Of a stretch of 64,000 bases of DNA, positions 1 to 7,394 are shown piece after piece. The notes below the pieces were generated by a model, which was not told where the DNA came from, searched no databases, and saw only the letters and a list, made by a program, of their open reading frames with translations. The stretch's first letter is position 1. Each line of letters opens with the position of its first letter. Position numbers and translations under genes: made by a program. Source of the DNA: Pseudobdellovibrionaceae bacterium (lineage in GTDB: Bacteria > Bdellovibrionota > Bdellovibrionia > Bdellovibrionales > UBA1609); contig JAUVAX010000002.1 in assembly GCA_030591685.1 (NCBI GenBank), forward strand, positions 90,007-154,006, in the 5' to 3' direction.

Positions 1-1
1 T

Positions 2-877
2 GAAGAGGGTAAAGCTAAACTGCGAGCCGTTCTTTCTCATAACATTGGTGGGTATCCTGTTGGGGCGGGGAGCCCTCGTGAGACATTTTTGCGTTGGGAG
101 TTTGATAGAGAATCAAAAACAAGTTTATTACCTCAGCATATTATTTTAGGGAGATTTGTCCCCCCTTTTGGTTTAGTTACCGATGAACACCGTACTTACA
201 CAAAGCTTCAAACTAAGAGCACATGGAATGACCTAGATGCCGGTGTTATGTTTTCAGGGGCCCCATTAAGTTTTTTACATTATGATTTGGCCCTTGTTAA
301 CGGGCAAAAAACAGCAGGAGCGGGCATGGGTGTGGGCGATGCCAACGTATGGGGAGGGGTTTTAAATTTACGTTTTCTTTCACCTAGTCTGCCAGTTAGT
401 TTTGGTTTAAGTGGATTACATTATGAAGAGGGGCCGGGTAAAGAGTCGCCTTCAGCGAGTTCGATGTATGTTTTGGTGAACTTAAAAAAGTTATCTTCGG
501 GTTTTATCAATGCGGTACTACTTGCTGAATATGTTGTGGCTCAGGGGTGGAATTCGACGATCAATGGTTTTTTTACGGACCCGAACTATAAAGCAACGGT
601 AGCTGAGTCGGAGTCACGAGGGGTGTATGCTTTTTTGAATTTAAAGATAACTCAAAAATTAAGTTTCATTTATAAGTACGATGAGTTTTCGCCTAATCAG
701 AGCTTTCCTTCGGATTATTACTCACGCCATGGATTGGGGTTTAAATATTACCTGGGGCCTAATGTGTTTGCTCAGGCGAGGTGGGAAAAGGCGCATGCGA
801 CTCACCCTAGTGAGGATAATGGCACTGGGATGGGATCTGAGGGCGCCACGTGGGCCTACCTGCAAATGTCCATATAG
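2..877 (+). CDS. Outer-membrane porin-like beta-barrel protein, 5' end outside the window
   Basis: The reading frame is open from the first bases of the window, so the N-terminus and signal peptide are missing. The visible 291 residues alternate polar and hydrophobic stretches with many aromatic and Gly residues and end in a short strand (WAYLQMSI), which is typical of an outer-membrane beta-barrel. The segment LGRFVPPFGLVTDEHRTYT resembles a porin-like family that I recall from Bdellovibrio-type genomes, but I cannot name it further. The substrate is unknown. A TTG at position 89 is not a real start, because the conserved-looking frame continues upstream of it. Confidence 0.7.
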   Translation, partial: EEGKAKLRAVLSHNIGGYPVGAGSPRETFLRWEFDRESKTSLLPQHIILGRFVPPFGLVTDEHRTYTKLQTKSTWNDLDAGVMFSGAPLSFLHYDLALVNGQKTAGAGMGVGDANVWGGVLNLRFLSPSLPVSFGLSGLHYEEGPGKESPSASSMYVLVNLKKLSSGFINAVLLAEYVVAQGWNSTINGFFTDPNYKATVAESESRGVYAFLNLKITQKLSFIYKYDEFSPNQSFPSDYYSRHGLGFKYYLGPNVFAQARWEKAHATHPSEDNGTGMGSEGATWAYLQMSI

Positions 878-893
878 CCACACCGTCCTCCTG

Positions 894-904
894 GTGCCAG
901 GCAC
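894..904. repeat. GTGCCAGGCAC palindrome, member of a dispersed repeat family
   Basis: This 11-base palindrome lies 17 bases after the stop of the porin-like gene and is followed by six T then six A. Closely related palindromes occur at 38978-39056, 39558-39578 and 42393-42405, always between genes. It may act as a terminator stem, but the recurrence suggests a REP-like repeat. Confidence 0.6.
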
Positions 905-992
905 TTTTTTAAAAAAGTAAATACTTTAAAAATAATTTACGATGCTGAGATTGTCTTGAGCGGGGTGTTTTACCTAAATCAACATACCAATC

Positions 993-1015
993 GGGCAAAG
1001 TTAATAACTTTGCCC
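993..1015. repeat. Perfect 11-bp inverted repeat
   Basis: The arms GGGCAAAGTTA (993-1003) and TAACTTTGCCC (1005-1015) are perfectly complementary around a single base. It lies in the 538-base stretch between the porin-like gene and the lipoprotein gene. No T-tract follows on either strand, so it is not a standard terminator. It could be an operator or part of a structured RNA. Confidence 0.6.
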
Positions 1016-1112
1016 AGTTGTCTTTAGTGCCGTGAGTAAAAAAAATGTAACTCGAATGCCTGTAAAACTTTAAGTTCTCTAAACTCACCATATTGAGTGT
1101 CCAGAGGGATGG

Positions 1113-1129
1113 GGGGCGGACTCCGCCCC
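1113..1129. repeat. GC-rich hairpin, 7-bp stem
   Basis: The arms GGGGCGG (1113-1119) and CCGCCCC (1123-1129) enclose a 3-base loop. This is an isolated GC-rich patch in an AT-rich intergenic region. No function can be assigned. Confidence 0.5.
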
Positions 1130-1223
1130 TATTTGAGTCACTTTTCCTGAAAAGTAATAGGCAGACATAATCTCTGAAAAATTTCAAATTAAGACATATT
1201 TTTGAAAGTGTAAATTTATTAGA

Positions 1224-1370
1224 TACCCTATGGCTCCGCCGTACAGAAAAATCTCTGTACTAGGGCTAAAGGTGAGCTGACAGGGCATGGTCATTGCAGA
1301 ATAATAGATAATGACATGCTTGGGGGCATTGTCTACAGCAGAGAAGACAAAGAACTTCACACTGCTGTGA
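1224..1370 (+). ncRNA. Candidate structured RNA or leader with four consecutive hairpins
   Basis: Four stems follow one another. (1) CCCTA (1226-1230) pairs with TAGGG (1261-1265) and encloses the perfect hairpin GTACAGA/TCTGTAC (1241-1247, 1254-1260). (2) GCATGGTCATT (1285-1295) pairs with AATGACATGC (1310-1319) with one bulged G. (3) TTGTCT (1329-1334) pairs with AGACAA (1345-1350). (4) TCACA (1357-1361) pairs with TGTGA (1366-1370). In addition CAGCAG (1336-1341), in the loop of stem 3, is complementary to CTGCTG (1362-1367), which would allow a pseudoknot or a switch. The element ends 45 bases before the lipoprotein start codon. I could not match it to a riboswitch class that I know. The strand is assumed from the downstream gene. 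Confidence 0.4.
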
Positions 1371-1415
1371 GGCCGTTAAGGGATAGAAACAGTATTAATG
1401 AAGAGGGGATATCTA

Positions 1416-2330
1416 ATGAAAATGCAAAGTGGAGTATATTTATTTATCTTAGGAGCAACATTAGTTTTATTTCAGAATTGTAGCCAGTCATCATCACCTG
1501 AGAGTAGTGATGCCACATCATTAACTGATGAAATAAATAACAGTATATTAGTAGACGCCCAGCCGGCCCCAGATGATACGCCGGGCGCGACTCAGAGTGA
1601 ACTTGATAAAAACATATATGATTCGAATTCACAGTTTTACACAACAACCTTTAATAATTTAGAGGCCTTTTTGCAGGTAGATATGAATTATTGTTATGAC
1701 AATCAAAACATCGTAAGTACCTGCATCACTCGGAGCTTTGGTTTTATTGCAAGGCCTCAGTTTTATGATCGATCAACAGCTGCTGATAATCAGCATTTAA
1801 GAGGTTTTAATGATGCAGCCGTTAAGCCATGGGATGTTATGGAGAATAGCACAGGTACTGGCTCATTATTTTTTAATTCAGCAGGCAGGGGTCTAGAAAT
1901 TGATATGAACCGAAACTTTCCTGTTAAATTTTTAGTGGCCGGTGCAGATAACTCTATAGAGTTTAAGGTGTCTTTTAACCCGGAATTTGTAGTCAATGTA
2001 GAGTGGCAAATGTACTCTTTAAATTGTTTAGGTAGCAGTGATTTTACTGAAGCGAATGAGGCCGGAACTGCAGGGTTAGACGGTAACGGCCTCGTCTATG
2101 AGAGTTTACTAGATCCCTATAATAATGATGATAAATGTTTTAGAATAACTCATATTGGTGCCTATAAAGATTCAGACAATAATTATAAACTTGTTATTAA
2201 GTCCCCTCCGGTAGGGTTTCAGGGAGTTCTTTGGTATCGCTTAATCTTGAGCGATGAGTATGCCGCAGGGGTGGGTTTCAATGCCTATAGCTCAATTAAG
2301 GATGAAATTGTATATGTGTACTCACAATAA
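1416..2330 (+). CDS. Lipoprotein of unknown function
   Basis: The product is about 304 residues with a lipoprotein signal peptide ending in the F-Q-N-C lipobox (cysteine near residue 22). A Ser- and Asp-rich linker follows, then a mature domain with several Cys residues. I recognise no catalytic motif. The start at 1416 is chosen over an in-frame ATG at 1398, because the sequence between the two (AAGAGGGG) is a good ribosome binding site for 1416. The signal places it in the envelope. The preceding 200 bases hold a highly structured element. Confidence 0.7.
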   Translation: MKMQSGVYLFILGATLVLFQNCSQSSSPESSDATSLTDEINNSILVDAQPAPDDTPGATQSELDKNIYDSNSQFYTTTFNNLEAFLQVDMNYCYDNQNIVSTCITRSFGFIARPQFYDRSTAADNQHLRGFNDAAVKPWDVMENSTGTGSLFFNSAGRGLEIDMNRNFPVKFLVAGADNSIEFKVSFNPEFVVNVEWQMYSLNCLGSSDFTEANEAGTAGLDGNGLVYESLLDPYNNDDKCFRITHIGAYKDSDNNYKLVIKSPPVGFQGVLWYRLILSDEYAAGVGFNAYSSIKDEIVYVYSQ

Positions 2331-2399
2331 AGAAGCAAAAATAACAAATATTTATAGTTTCAATTACCAATTTTGTTTTAAAGTTACACGGCTCTTTTT

Positions 2400-2449
2400 C
2401 TAAATTGGTCCTAATTAGGGTTTTAAAATATTCTATAAAAAATAATAAA
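2400..2449 (-). pseudogene. Remnant of a second nnrS-like 3' end
   Basis: These 50 bases match 2921-2970, the 3' end of the intact nnrS-like gene, at about 41 of 50 positions. Read on the minus strand in the same frame, they give LLFFIEYFKTLIRTNLEK beside the real LLFFIEYYKILTGPNLQK (13 of 18 identical). The fragment has no gene body upstream. It is best explained as the tail of a duplicated or lost paralogue, or as a duplication caused by insertion of the small gene between the two copies. Confidence 0.5.
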
Positions 2450-2506
2450 TTGATATGTTTATGGAATAGTTATATTCTCAACTGAACATGAGCCTGGAGG
2501 CTAATC

Positions 2507-2794
2507 ATGAAAGGACTTTCAAAGCTCATCATACTAATTCTCATAAGTATTGGTACGGGGTATTTAACGGGTAAATACATTGTTCAGCCTAATAACACTG
2601 TTTTTTTAGTTCTTTTTTTAGCGACACTCTTTTTGGCGCTGCCCTTGATGTGTGAACTTTTATATAAAGTACTGACGACAAATAAGAGTGAAAAAAACAA
2701 AATAGTACTTTCTAAATTTACAGGGTATACATTTTTATTTTCACTAATAATATTTTTCGGAACATTCGGATGTCTTTACGCTTTGTCGAACTAA
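2507..2794 (+). CDS. Small three-helix membrane protein, unknown
   Basis: The 95-residue product has three hydrophobic segments, at about residues 5-22, 32-52 and 73-92. They are separated by a short charged loop (TTNKSEKNK). A clear GGAGG ribosome binding site precedes the ATG. No domain is recognised. The gene sits between the nnrS remnant and the intact nnrS-like gene, so it may have arrived by insertion there. Confidence 0.6.
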   Translation: MKGLSKLIILILISIGTGYLTGKYIVQPNNTVFLVLFLATLFLALPLMCELLYKVLTTNKSEKNKIVLSKFTGYTFLFSLIIFFGTFGCLYALSN

Positions 2795-2827
2795 TACCTT
2801 GAGCATGGACAGGTGCTTTTATAAGTA

Positions 2828-2869
2828 TGACATAAGAAATTTATGACTTAGAGTCTCTATCCTTTTTTT
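2828..2869 (+). repeat. Dispersed intergenic repeat, copy 1
   Basis: About 35 bases match 5239-5274 with seven differences, and both copies end in a run of seven T. The small hairpin ATAAG/TTTAT (2832-2836, 2840-2844) appears in the other copy as ATAAG/CTTAT, so pairing is kept through a G-T to G-C change. It follows the small membrane gene by 33 bases and could act as its terminator. Confidence 0.45.
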
Positions 2870-2912
2870 GTATACGATTTGAACCATCGCTTTTTTACAT
2901 AAATTAACAGAA

Positions 2913-4019
2913 TTACTTTTGTAAATTTGGACCAGTTAAGATTTTATAATATTCTATAAAAAATAATAAAAAAGACAAACACCACAGAACTCCAGAGGTT
3001 TGCAGCAGAGTTAGGTAAAAACCAGGCACAAAAATTGGTAAAAAAGATCGAACGATAACTGCAATATTTAGTAAAACATAACTAAATACCATTAGTGAAC
3101 TGGCTTTAAGTGGCCTGCCAGTGTGCCCAAGGCTTACCCTGGTCATCATACCGAACATTACAATACCAAGCGCTCCCATAGTAAAGTAATGAGTGCTTAA
3201 TGCGGGTAAGAGCTTTAAAAATGGGTTTAATGCAGTGCTGAGATACCCTATTATCAACCATAAATACCCCATATATAAAACAGCGAGTATTGGCTTTTTA
3301 AATGCACTCAAGGGGTGCCAGCGGGACCAGCGAACACATTGTAATACAAACATTAAGGCCGCTAAAAGAGGTCGTACTAATTGTATGTCGACAAGGGAGC
3401 TTAATACAAACGCGACAAAGCACACCCCTGTTGATACCTCTAACCATTTAAGGCTGCCTACTGAAGGCACCTGAAGGGCTTTTGCTCTAAAAAAGGGTAT
3501 AACTCGCCCTGAAATTAAAAGAACAAATCCGACTAAGGTATCAACAGCCATTGTCCTGCCCAGTAAAGGGTCATAAAAATGAATAATAAGATCACTAATA
3601 TATAAGGCGAGTAGCATAAACAATATTTTTTTATTTCTAGGTTTTTCTTTTATCCATAAGGTGGGGATGAGAAACCAAATAAGTGCGGGGATAGTTATTA
3701 GGTCATATACGTTAGCGCCGCCTATAAAAATAAAAATTCGACCCAAAACCCATATTAAAATAAGGGCAAAAAGTTTTCTACCATGAACCCCTCTGACGCC
3801 TGACCAATTTTGACTAGCGGTGAGTAAAAAGCCCATAAGAACGGCTAATGAAAACCCAAAGATCATCTCATGAGCATGCCAAGTCACGGGGTCTAAGGTG
3901 CTCGGTAGCTGTAAGTAGCCAGAATAGCTAATAACCCAAACGCCAATAGCTGCCGTAGAGAAAAGTGCCGCGAGTAAAAAAAAGGGTCGAAACCCAAGAT
4001 GTAAGAGGTGCTGTTTCAT
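2913..4019 (-). CDS. nnrS: NnrS family heme/copper-type membrane protein
   Basis: The 368-residue product has about twelve hydrophobic segments and the family hallmarks: WHAHEMIFGF near residue 47, SGRVIPFF near residue 170, and MTRVSLGHTGRPL near residue 292. NnrS proteins of denitrifiers and relatives bind heme and copper and help cells tolerate nitric oxide or nitrosative stress. The gene is isolated here: there are no nitrite or nitric oxide reductase genes in the window, so its role is inferred from the family only. An imperfect FNR-like dyad upstream (4073-4085) has the wrong spacing. Confidence 0.88.
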   Translation of the reverse strand: MKQHLLHLGFRPFFLLAALFSTAAIGVWVISYSGYLQLPSTLDPVTWHAHEMIFGFSLAVLMGFLLTASQNWSGVRGVHGRKLFALILIWVLGRIFIFIGGANVYDLITIPALIWFLIPTLWIKEKPRNKKILFMLLALYISDLIIHFYDPLLGRTMAVDTLVGFVLLISGRVIPFFRAKALQVPSVGSLKWLEVSTGVCFVAFVLSSLVDIQLVRPLLAALMFVLQCVRWSRWHPLSAFKKPILAVLYMGYLWLIIGYLSTALNPFLKLLPALSTHYFTMGALGIVMFGMMTRVSLGHTGRPLKASSLMVFSYVLLNIAVIVRSFLPIFVPGFYLTLLQTSGVLWCLSFLLFFIEYYKILTGPNLQK

Positions 4020-4108
4020 TATTACTCTCCGTTAAAAAAAATGTTTGACCTGCTATTGGCCGAACCATTAAGTTGAGTTAATCAAAAGAAATATGATCCC
4101 TAGAAGAC

Positions 4109-4127
4109 ACGGCTATCTAACAGCCGT
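4109..4127. repeat. 6-bp hairpin in the region upstream of nnrS
   Basis: ACGGCT (4109-4114) and AGCCGT (4122-4127) form a short hairpin with a 7-base loop. It lies about 90 bases upstream of the nnrS start. No T-tract follows. Nothing else is visible in the 276-base stretch. Confidence 0.3.
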
Positions 4128-4295
4128 TGTAGGGTGAACGGCGTGCCAAGCGCATGGTTAACTTTAATTTTTTCACATAAATATAAGTAATATCAAAAGT
4201 ATTTTTATCAATGTACTCCTCTGTAATTATCGGTGGATGAAAAGAATCAAACTTCATGCTGACCCCAAAAGGCTAGCACTATCGAGAGGGACAAT

Positions 4296-4550
4296 TTATT
4301 TAATAAAAAGCCACTTACCATCCACTTTTGAGAGATAAATATTAACATGATTAACTCCCCATTTGTCTTTTAGCATCAGTGGGCTCATATTCTTTTTATT
4401 TACTATATTAATAATTTTCCCATTACCAACGATTTTGTATTTTAACCCCTCGGCGGACAACTTTAATACTTCTTTATCTTTTTCGATCAAGCTGAAGGTT
4501 TCTGAAAATTCAAAAGCTTTGATTAAGTTTGGAATATGATAGGATGTCAT
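4296..4550 (-). CDS. Small hypothetical protein
   Basis: The 84-residue product has no signal peptide or recognised domain. It is rich in Lys, Ile and Asn. It lies 16 bases downstream of the secreted protein gene 4567-5019 on the same strand and is probably cotranscribed with it. An AGAAGA stretch before the ATG is a plausible weak ribosome binding site. It could be an immunity-like or accessory partner of the secreted protein, but this is a guess from gene order only. Confidence 0.45.
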   Translation of the reverse strand: MTSYHIPNLIKAFEFSETFSLIEKDKEVLKLSAEGLKYKIVGNGKIINIVNKKNMSPLMLKDKWGVNHVNIYLSKVDGKWLFIK

Positions 4551-4566
4551 CGTTTCTTCTGCCGAT

Positions 4567-5019
4567 TCAGTTGCCTAGTTTTGTACAATTAAAGACGATT
4601 ACTTCTGCTACACCATCTTTGTACGTTCTCGATTCAAAACCTGTCCCAGTACTCAAATCAATTTCAATTCTTGTTTCTTTTGTTCTTGCGGCATAACTAT
4701 AATCATTTTTAACATATAGAAATTGTATTCCATTATCTATTACTAAATTTTGGAGCAATCCCTCTTCAGTGCTACCATAAACGACTCCCCCCGCTGAAGG
4801 ACTCGGGTACTTTGTTCCTGTATGAAGCCGGTGGTTTCTACTAAACTCATCAGCAACTATACACATATCTTCACCCAAAGACTGCGGAGACTTGAAACCT
4901 GAAGAATAGCTACATCGATATCCATGGTTTAATCCAAATCTGTTTTGACAGAGGTCTCCAAGTGCGGCAACGGATGGCAGGGAACTTAAAAGTATTAATC
5001 CAGACAATAATTTTTTCAT
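4567..5019 (-). CDS. Secreted protein of unknown function
   Basis: The 150-residue product starts MKKLLSGLILLSSLPSVAA, a clear Sec signal peptide cleaved after about residue 19. The mature part has five Cys residues (at about 24, 36, 53 and 145, with others near the N-terminal half), consistent with disulfide bonds in the periplasm or outside. The start at 5019 is preferred over the ATG at 5034, because an AGGAA ribosome binding site lies between the two. It heads a two-gene unit with 4296-4550. I recognise no family. Confidence 0.6.
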   Translation of the reverse strand: MKKLLSGLILLSSLPSVAALGDLCQNRFGLNHGYRCSYSSGFKSPQSLGEDMCIVADEFSRNHRLHTGTKYPSPSAGGVVYGSTEEGLLQNLVIDNGIQFLYVKNDYSYAARTKETRIEIDLSTGTGFESRTYKDGVAEVIVFNCTKLGN

Positions 5020-5238
5020 ATTTTTTCCTTCCATCGGTCATAATTGAAATGGTTTTCTGAAACCAGCTCATCATATATTCGACTACGCTCTAATACCTCT
5101 GCTCGCTTCAGTTAGCCAGATCAGCTCTAAAACAGTTAGTTAATAAAATTACGAAGTGCATTATATCACAGAAATGTGGGAAATAGTCATACCGTGAAAA
5201 AAGGTTATAGTGTTAGACACTTTTTTATCATTTCAGCG

Positions 5239-5281
5239 TGATATAAGAAACTTATAATTTAGAGTCGCTGTCACTTTTTTT
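5239..5281 (+). repeat. Dispersed intergenic repeat, copy 2
   Basis: This matches the element at 2828-2869 at about 80% identity, with the perfect mini-hairpin ATAAG-AAA-CTTAT (5243-5255) and a terminal T7 run. No plus-strand gene precedes it, so it is unlikely to be only a gene terminator. The rest of the 312-base gap 5020-5331 shows nothing else that I can support. Confidence 0.45.
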
Positions 5282-5331
5282 AGTCCCTTTTTTTCTATGT
5301 GAAAATGACAAAGCCCCTAAGGGCCTTATGC

Positions 5332-5874
5332 TTACCTAAAAATTCGATCCCATACCATTTTAAGTTGCTGCCACTGATTGATCACGCGGGATTTATCGGA
5401 AGCCAAAAACTTTTCGATTCGTTTATCCATTTTTCCATAACGATAAACGCTTAAGTCAGAACCCATAAAGCCAAAAGTCTCCTGCATGTGATCAGTGTGC
5501 TTTGTTAAATCGTCCACAAAGATAATAGCCTTGTATCGCTGCCCCAGTCTTTCGAGTAAATCTTTCAGCATTAATCCTTTGTGTTGCCCAGCTGTCATAT
5601 AAACCCCTCTTTGAAAGCTCACTTGGCGTTGTTTGCCATACTGAGGAACATAAAGACCGGGAAACCCGGAAGGAGTGTTGTAATCTAAGTGGATTTTATT
5701 ATTCATTAATACCCGCTCAGTGGTGCTACGCATCTGCGGCCCACGTGAGGTTAATGCTATAACCGGTAGACCTAAGAGTTGCAGTTTGTAGACCTCCATG
5801 GGGACAAAAGCCTCTGGCGGATGCATGTTAGCCATGCTAAACAGCACATTCTCAATTTCATAAAACTTTATCAT
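5332..5874 (-). CDS. DUF2608-like HAD-superfamily fragment, N-terminally truncated
   Basis: The 180 residues contain the middle and C-terminal parts of a DUF2608/HAD-like protein: the LPVIALTSRGP motif near residue 36 and the second acidic motif IIFVDDLTKH near residue 118. The signal peptide and the N-terminal DxDxT motif, which carries the nucleophile in HAD enzymes, are absent. A stop codon directly precedes the ATG. The 5' break lies next to another truncated gene on the opposite strand (5864-6052), so a deletion probably removed both 5' ends. The product is likely inactive, and expression is doubtful. Confidence 0.55.
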   Translation of the reverse strand: MIKFYEIENVLFSMANMHPPEAFVPMEVYKLQLLGLPVIALTSRGPQMRSTTERVLMNNKIHLDYNTPSGFPGLYVPQYGKQRQVSFQRGVYMTAGQHKGLMLKDLLERLGQRYKAIIFVDDLTKHTDHMQETFGFMGSDLSVYRYGKMDKRIEKFLASDKSRVINQWQQLKMVWDRIFR

Positions 5875-6052
5875 TCAGGGCTTAGGCGTGGGTTTTGTGC
5901 CTGATTACCTCATCAGAAAAGAGCTTAAGTCCGGAGACCTCAGAATTATAGACAAAAAAAATTATTCTATTCCTTATGAGATTATTCTGATCACCCCAAA
6001 GGGTAAATATATTTCGTCAAAAGTTAAGGCGGCTATTGCGGCGTTTGTTTAA
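5864..6052 (+). pseudogene. C-terminal remnant of a LysR-family regulator
   Basis: In the frame ending at the TAA of 6050-6052 the sequence reads QGLGVGFVPDYLIRKEL and continues for about 40 more residues to KAAIAAFV. This is the typical end of a LysR substrate-binding domain (a G-x-G-(I/V)-x-F-(L/V)-P-x-(Y/F) element followed by a final helix). A stop at 5861-5863 closes the frame upstream, and no DNA-binding domain is present. It abuts the truncated DUF2608-like gene, pointing to a shared deletion breakpoint near 5865-5880. Confidence 0.7.
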
Positions 6053-6241
6053 GAGGGGTTCTTCCCGGTTCATGGTGAAGTGCTAAGTGTCATTTGGTGC
6101 CCGCCAAGCGATAATGGTTGAACCAAGTACAACGAGCAAGGAATATTCGGTAGTTTGGAGACGACCTAGAATTGACCTTGATAAAAAAAGGACGGAGACC
6201 GATTTGCTGTCTCAAGCCCTCCAATGATTATCTAAAATATT

Positions 6242-7021
6242 TTATGAGGACTTGCTCAGTGAATCTGATTTTTTCTCAGCAGATTTGGCCATAGCAAAGA
6301 TAGTTTGGTAGGGCAAAATCAATGAGCTTTGGATTGAATCTCTAGAGAGCTGAAGGTGCATGATAATATCACTAGGGGCAAAAAAGATTCCAACATCCTC
6401 CTTTTCAATAAGTTGAGGTGGGTTTCCATCAAATATACCCCAACACTTATTAGCTGCTTTACAGAAGTTAGCCATGAGGGTTTCTAACTCCTCTTTATCG
6501 TCCTTTCGTTGTCCAAGGAGAAGGTAAAATGCTGACTGATATATCATCTCGCCAATCATTGAGAACTCAATATCTATATGCTCTTGTAACTCTGAAAAAC
6601 GAAAATAATCAAAGCTTGTATTTTGGAAGCCCATACTTTCAAGCTCATCAACAACGTTGACCATCTGGGGGACTGAATGTGCCACACGGTTCTCATAGTA
6701 GGGGTGTTTCTTTCCGGTTAAACGTTCTCTGAGATCTTGAAGAGATTTTTGTTTCATCAAATAAAGTTCTCGTTCTCGCTGAAAAACTTGTTCAATAACA
6801 GGCTCTGCATGCTCGGGATTATCTACCAATGTCTTGATTTCTTTGAGAGTGAGGCCCAGCCGTTGCCATTCGCAAACTTTGAGAACTTGTTCTTGGTGCT
6901 CAGAGTTATAAGCTCGATACTTGTTATCATTACGAGCTGGCTCTAGGAGAGCCTGTTGCTCAAAATAACGTAACATTCGAGGACTAACTCCTGTCTTTTT
7001 ACTCAGTTCAGAAATATTCAT
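6242..7021 (-). CDS. MerR family transcriptional regulator
   Basis: The 259-residue product begins with a MerR winged helix-turn-helix (residues 1-70, with SPRMLRYFEQQ and a Y-R-A-Y-x-x wing). A coiled-coil dimerisation helix follows to about residue 120, then a 140-residue effector domain. That domain lacks the paired cysteines of metal-sensing MerR proteins, so a metal ligand is unlikely. The ligand and target are unknown. A promoter with the 19-base spacer typical of MerR control lies just upstream (7042-7072), suggesting autoregulation. The gene has no same-strand partner in this neighbourhood. Confidence 0.85.
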   Translation of the reverse strand: MNISELSKKTGVSPRMLRYFEQQALLEPARNDNKYRAYNSEHQEQVLKVCEWQRLGLTLKEIKTLVDNPEHAEPVIEQVFQRERELYLMKQKSLQDLRERLTGKKHPYYENRVAHSVPQMVNVVDELESMGFQNTSFDYFRFSELQEHIDIEFSMIGEMIYQSAFYLLLGQRKDDKEELETLMANFCKAANKCWGIFDGNPPQLIEKEDVGIFFAPSDIIMHLQLSRDSIQSSLILPYQTIFAMAKSAEKKSDSLSKSS

Positions 7022-7041
7022 ATGTCCCCCTTTTCCATCTT

Positions 7042-7072
7042 AGTATCAGGGTTGACATATTGTTAAGGTCAA
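7042..7072 (-). promoter_or_regulatory. Putative MerR-type promoter/operator
   Basis: On the minus strand, TTGACC (7072-7067) and GATACT (7047-7042) are separated by 19 bases, the long spacer that MerR regulators correct by bending DNA. The inverted repeat TTGAC/GTCAA (7052-7056, 7068-7072) overlaps the -35 box. It lies 20 bases before the merR-like start codon. Confidence 0.45.
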
Positions 7073-7145
7073 TAGGGGCATCTAAGAAAATATTATTGCT
7101 CGACTTTGGTGTATCGGTTCAAGAACGACCGATAAGGGTATCAAT

Positions 7146-7232
7146 TGGTGCGCCAGAGAGGACTTGAACCTCCACGTCCTTGCGAACACCAGCACCTCAA
7201 GCTGGCCTGTCTACCAATTTCAGCACTGGCGC
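7146..7232 (-). tRNA. tRNA-Leu (anticodon GAG)
   Basis: On the minus strand the acceptor stem GCGCCAG (from 7232) pairs with CTGGCGC (to 7150). A discriminator A and an encoded CCA (7146-7148) follow. The anticodon arm is CCAGC-TTGAGGT-GCTGG, with anticodon GAG reading CUC and CUU. A long variable arm, typical of class II leucine tRNAs, and a T-arm with GGTTCAAGTCC are present. It sits between the accessory-looking left region and the housekeeping block to the right. Confidence 0.95.
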
Positions 7233-7336
7233 ATAATACTTAACTCAAATGAGCGAGGCGAAGAATAGGCATTAATTTAATGTCCAGAGGGCTGTAGTGT
7301 CAATTTAAAATCAGCACTAGAGTCTGAAGCTTCAGT

Positions 7337-7370
7337 AAAAAAGGCGCTTTTATTTTTTAAAGCGCCTTTA
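7337..7370 (-). terminator. Rho-independent terminator of the 7385-7714 gene
   Basis: On the minus strand, AAAGGCGCTTT and its complement AAAGCGCCTTT form a stem of about ten pairs, followed by a run of T (7342-7337). It lies about 15 bases past the stop of the small secreted protein gene. Confidence 0.8.
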
Positions 7371-7375
7371 GCACG

Positions 7376-7394
7376 ATTAATTAATTAATTAATT
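7376..7394. repeat. ATTA tetranucleotide microsatellite
   Basis: Nearly five copies of a 4-base unit overlap the stop codon of the gene ending at 7385. Because the unit length is not a multiple of three, the repeat places TAA stops in every frame. Confidence 0.7.

Noticed and set aside
909..1187. 92-codon minus-strand frame
   Set aside because: It spans two strong palindromes, has no ribosome binding site and no signal or domain, and its composition is unlike its neighbours. It is probably not a gene.
4073..4085. FNR/NNR-like dyad TTGA-N5-TCAA upstream of nnrS
   Set aside because: FNR-type boxes need TTGA-N6-TCAA. The spacer here is one base short, so I do not call it a site.
7146..7232. 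tRNA-Leu as an attachment site for an island at 0.9-7.1 kb
   Set aside because: I found no second copy of the tRNA 3' end on the left, and there is no integrase gene. Remnants and repeats there are only suggestive.
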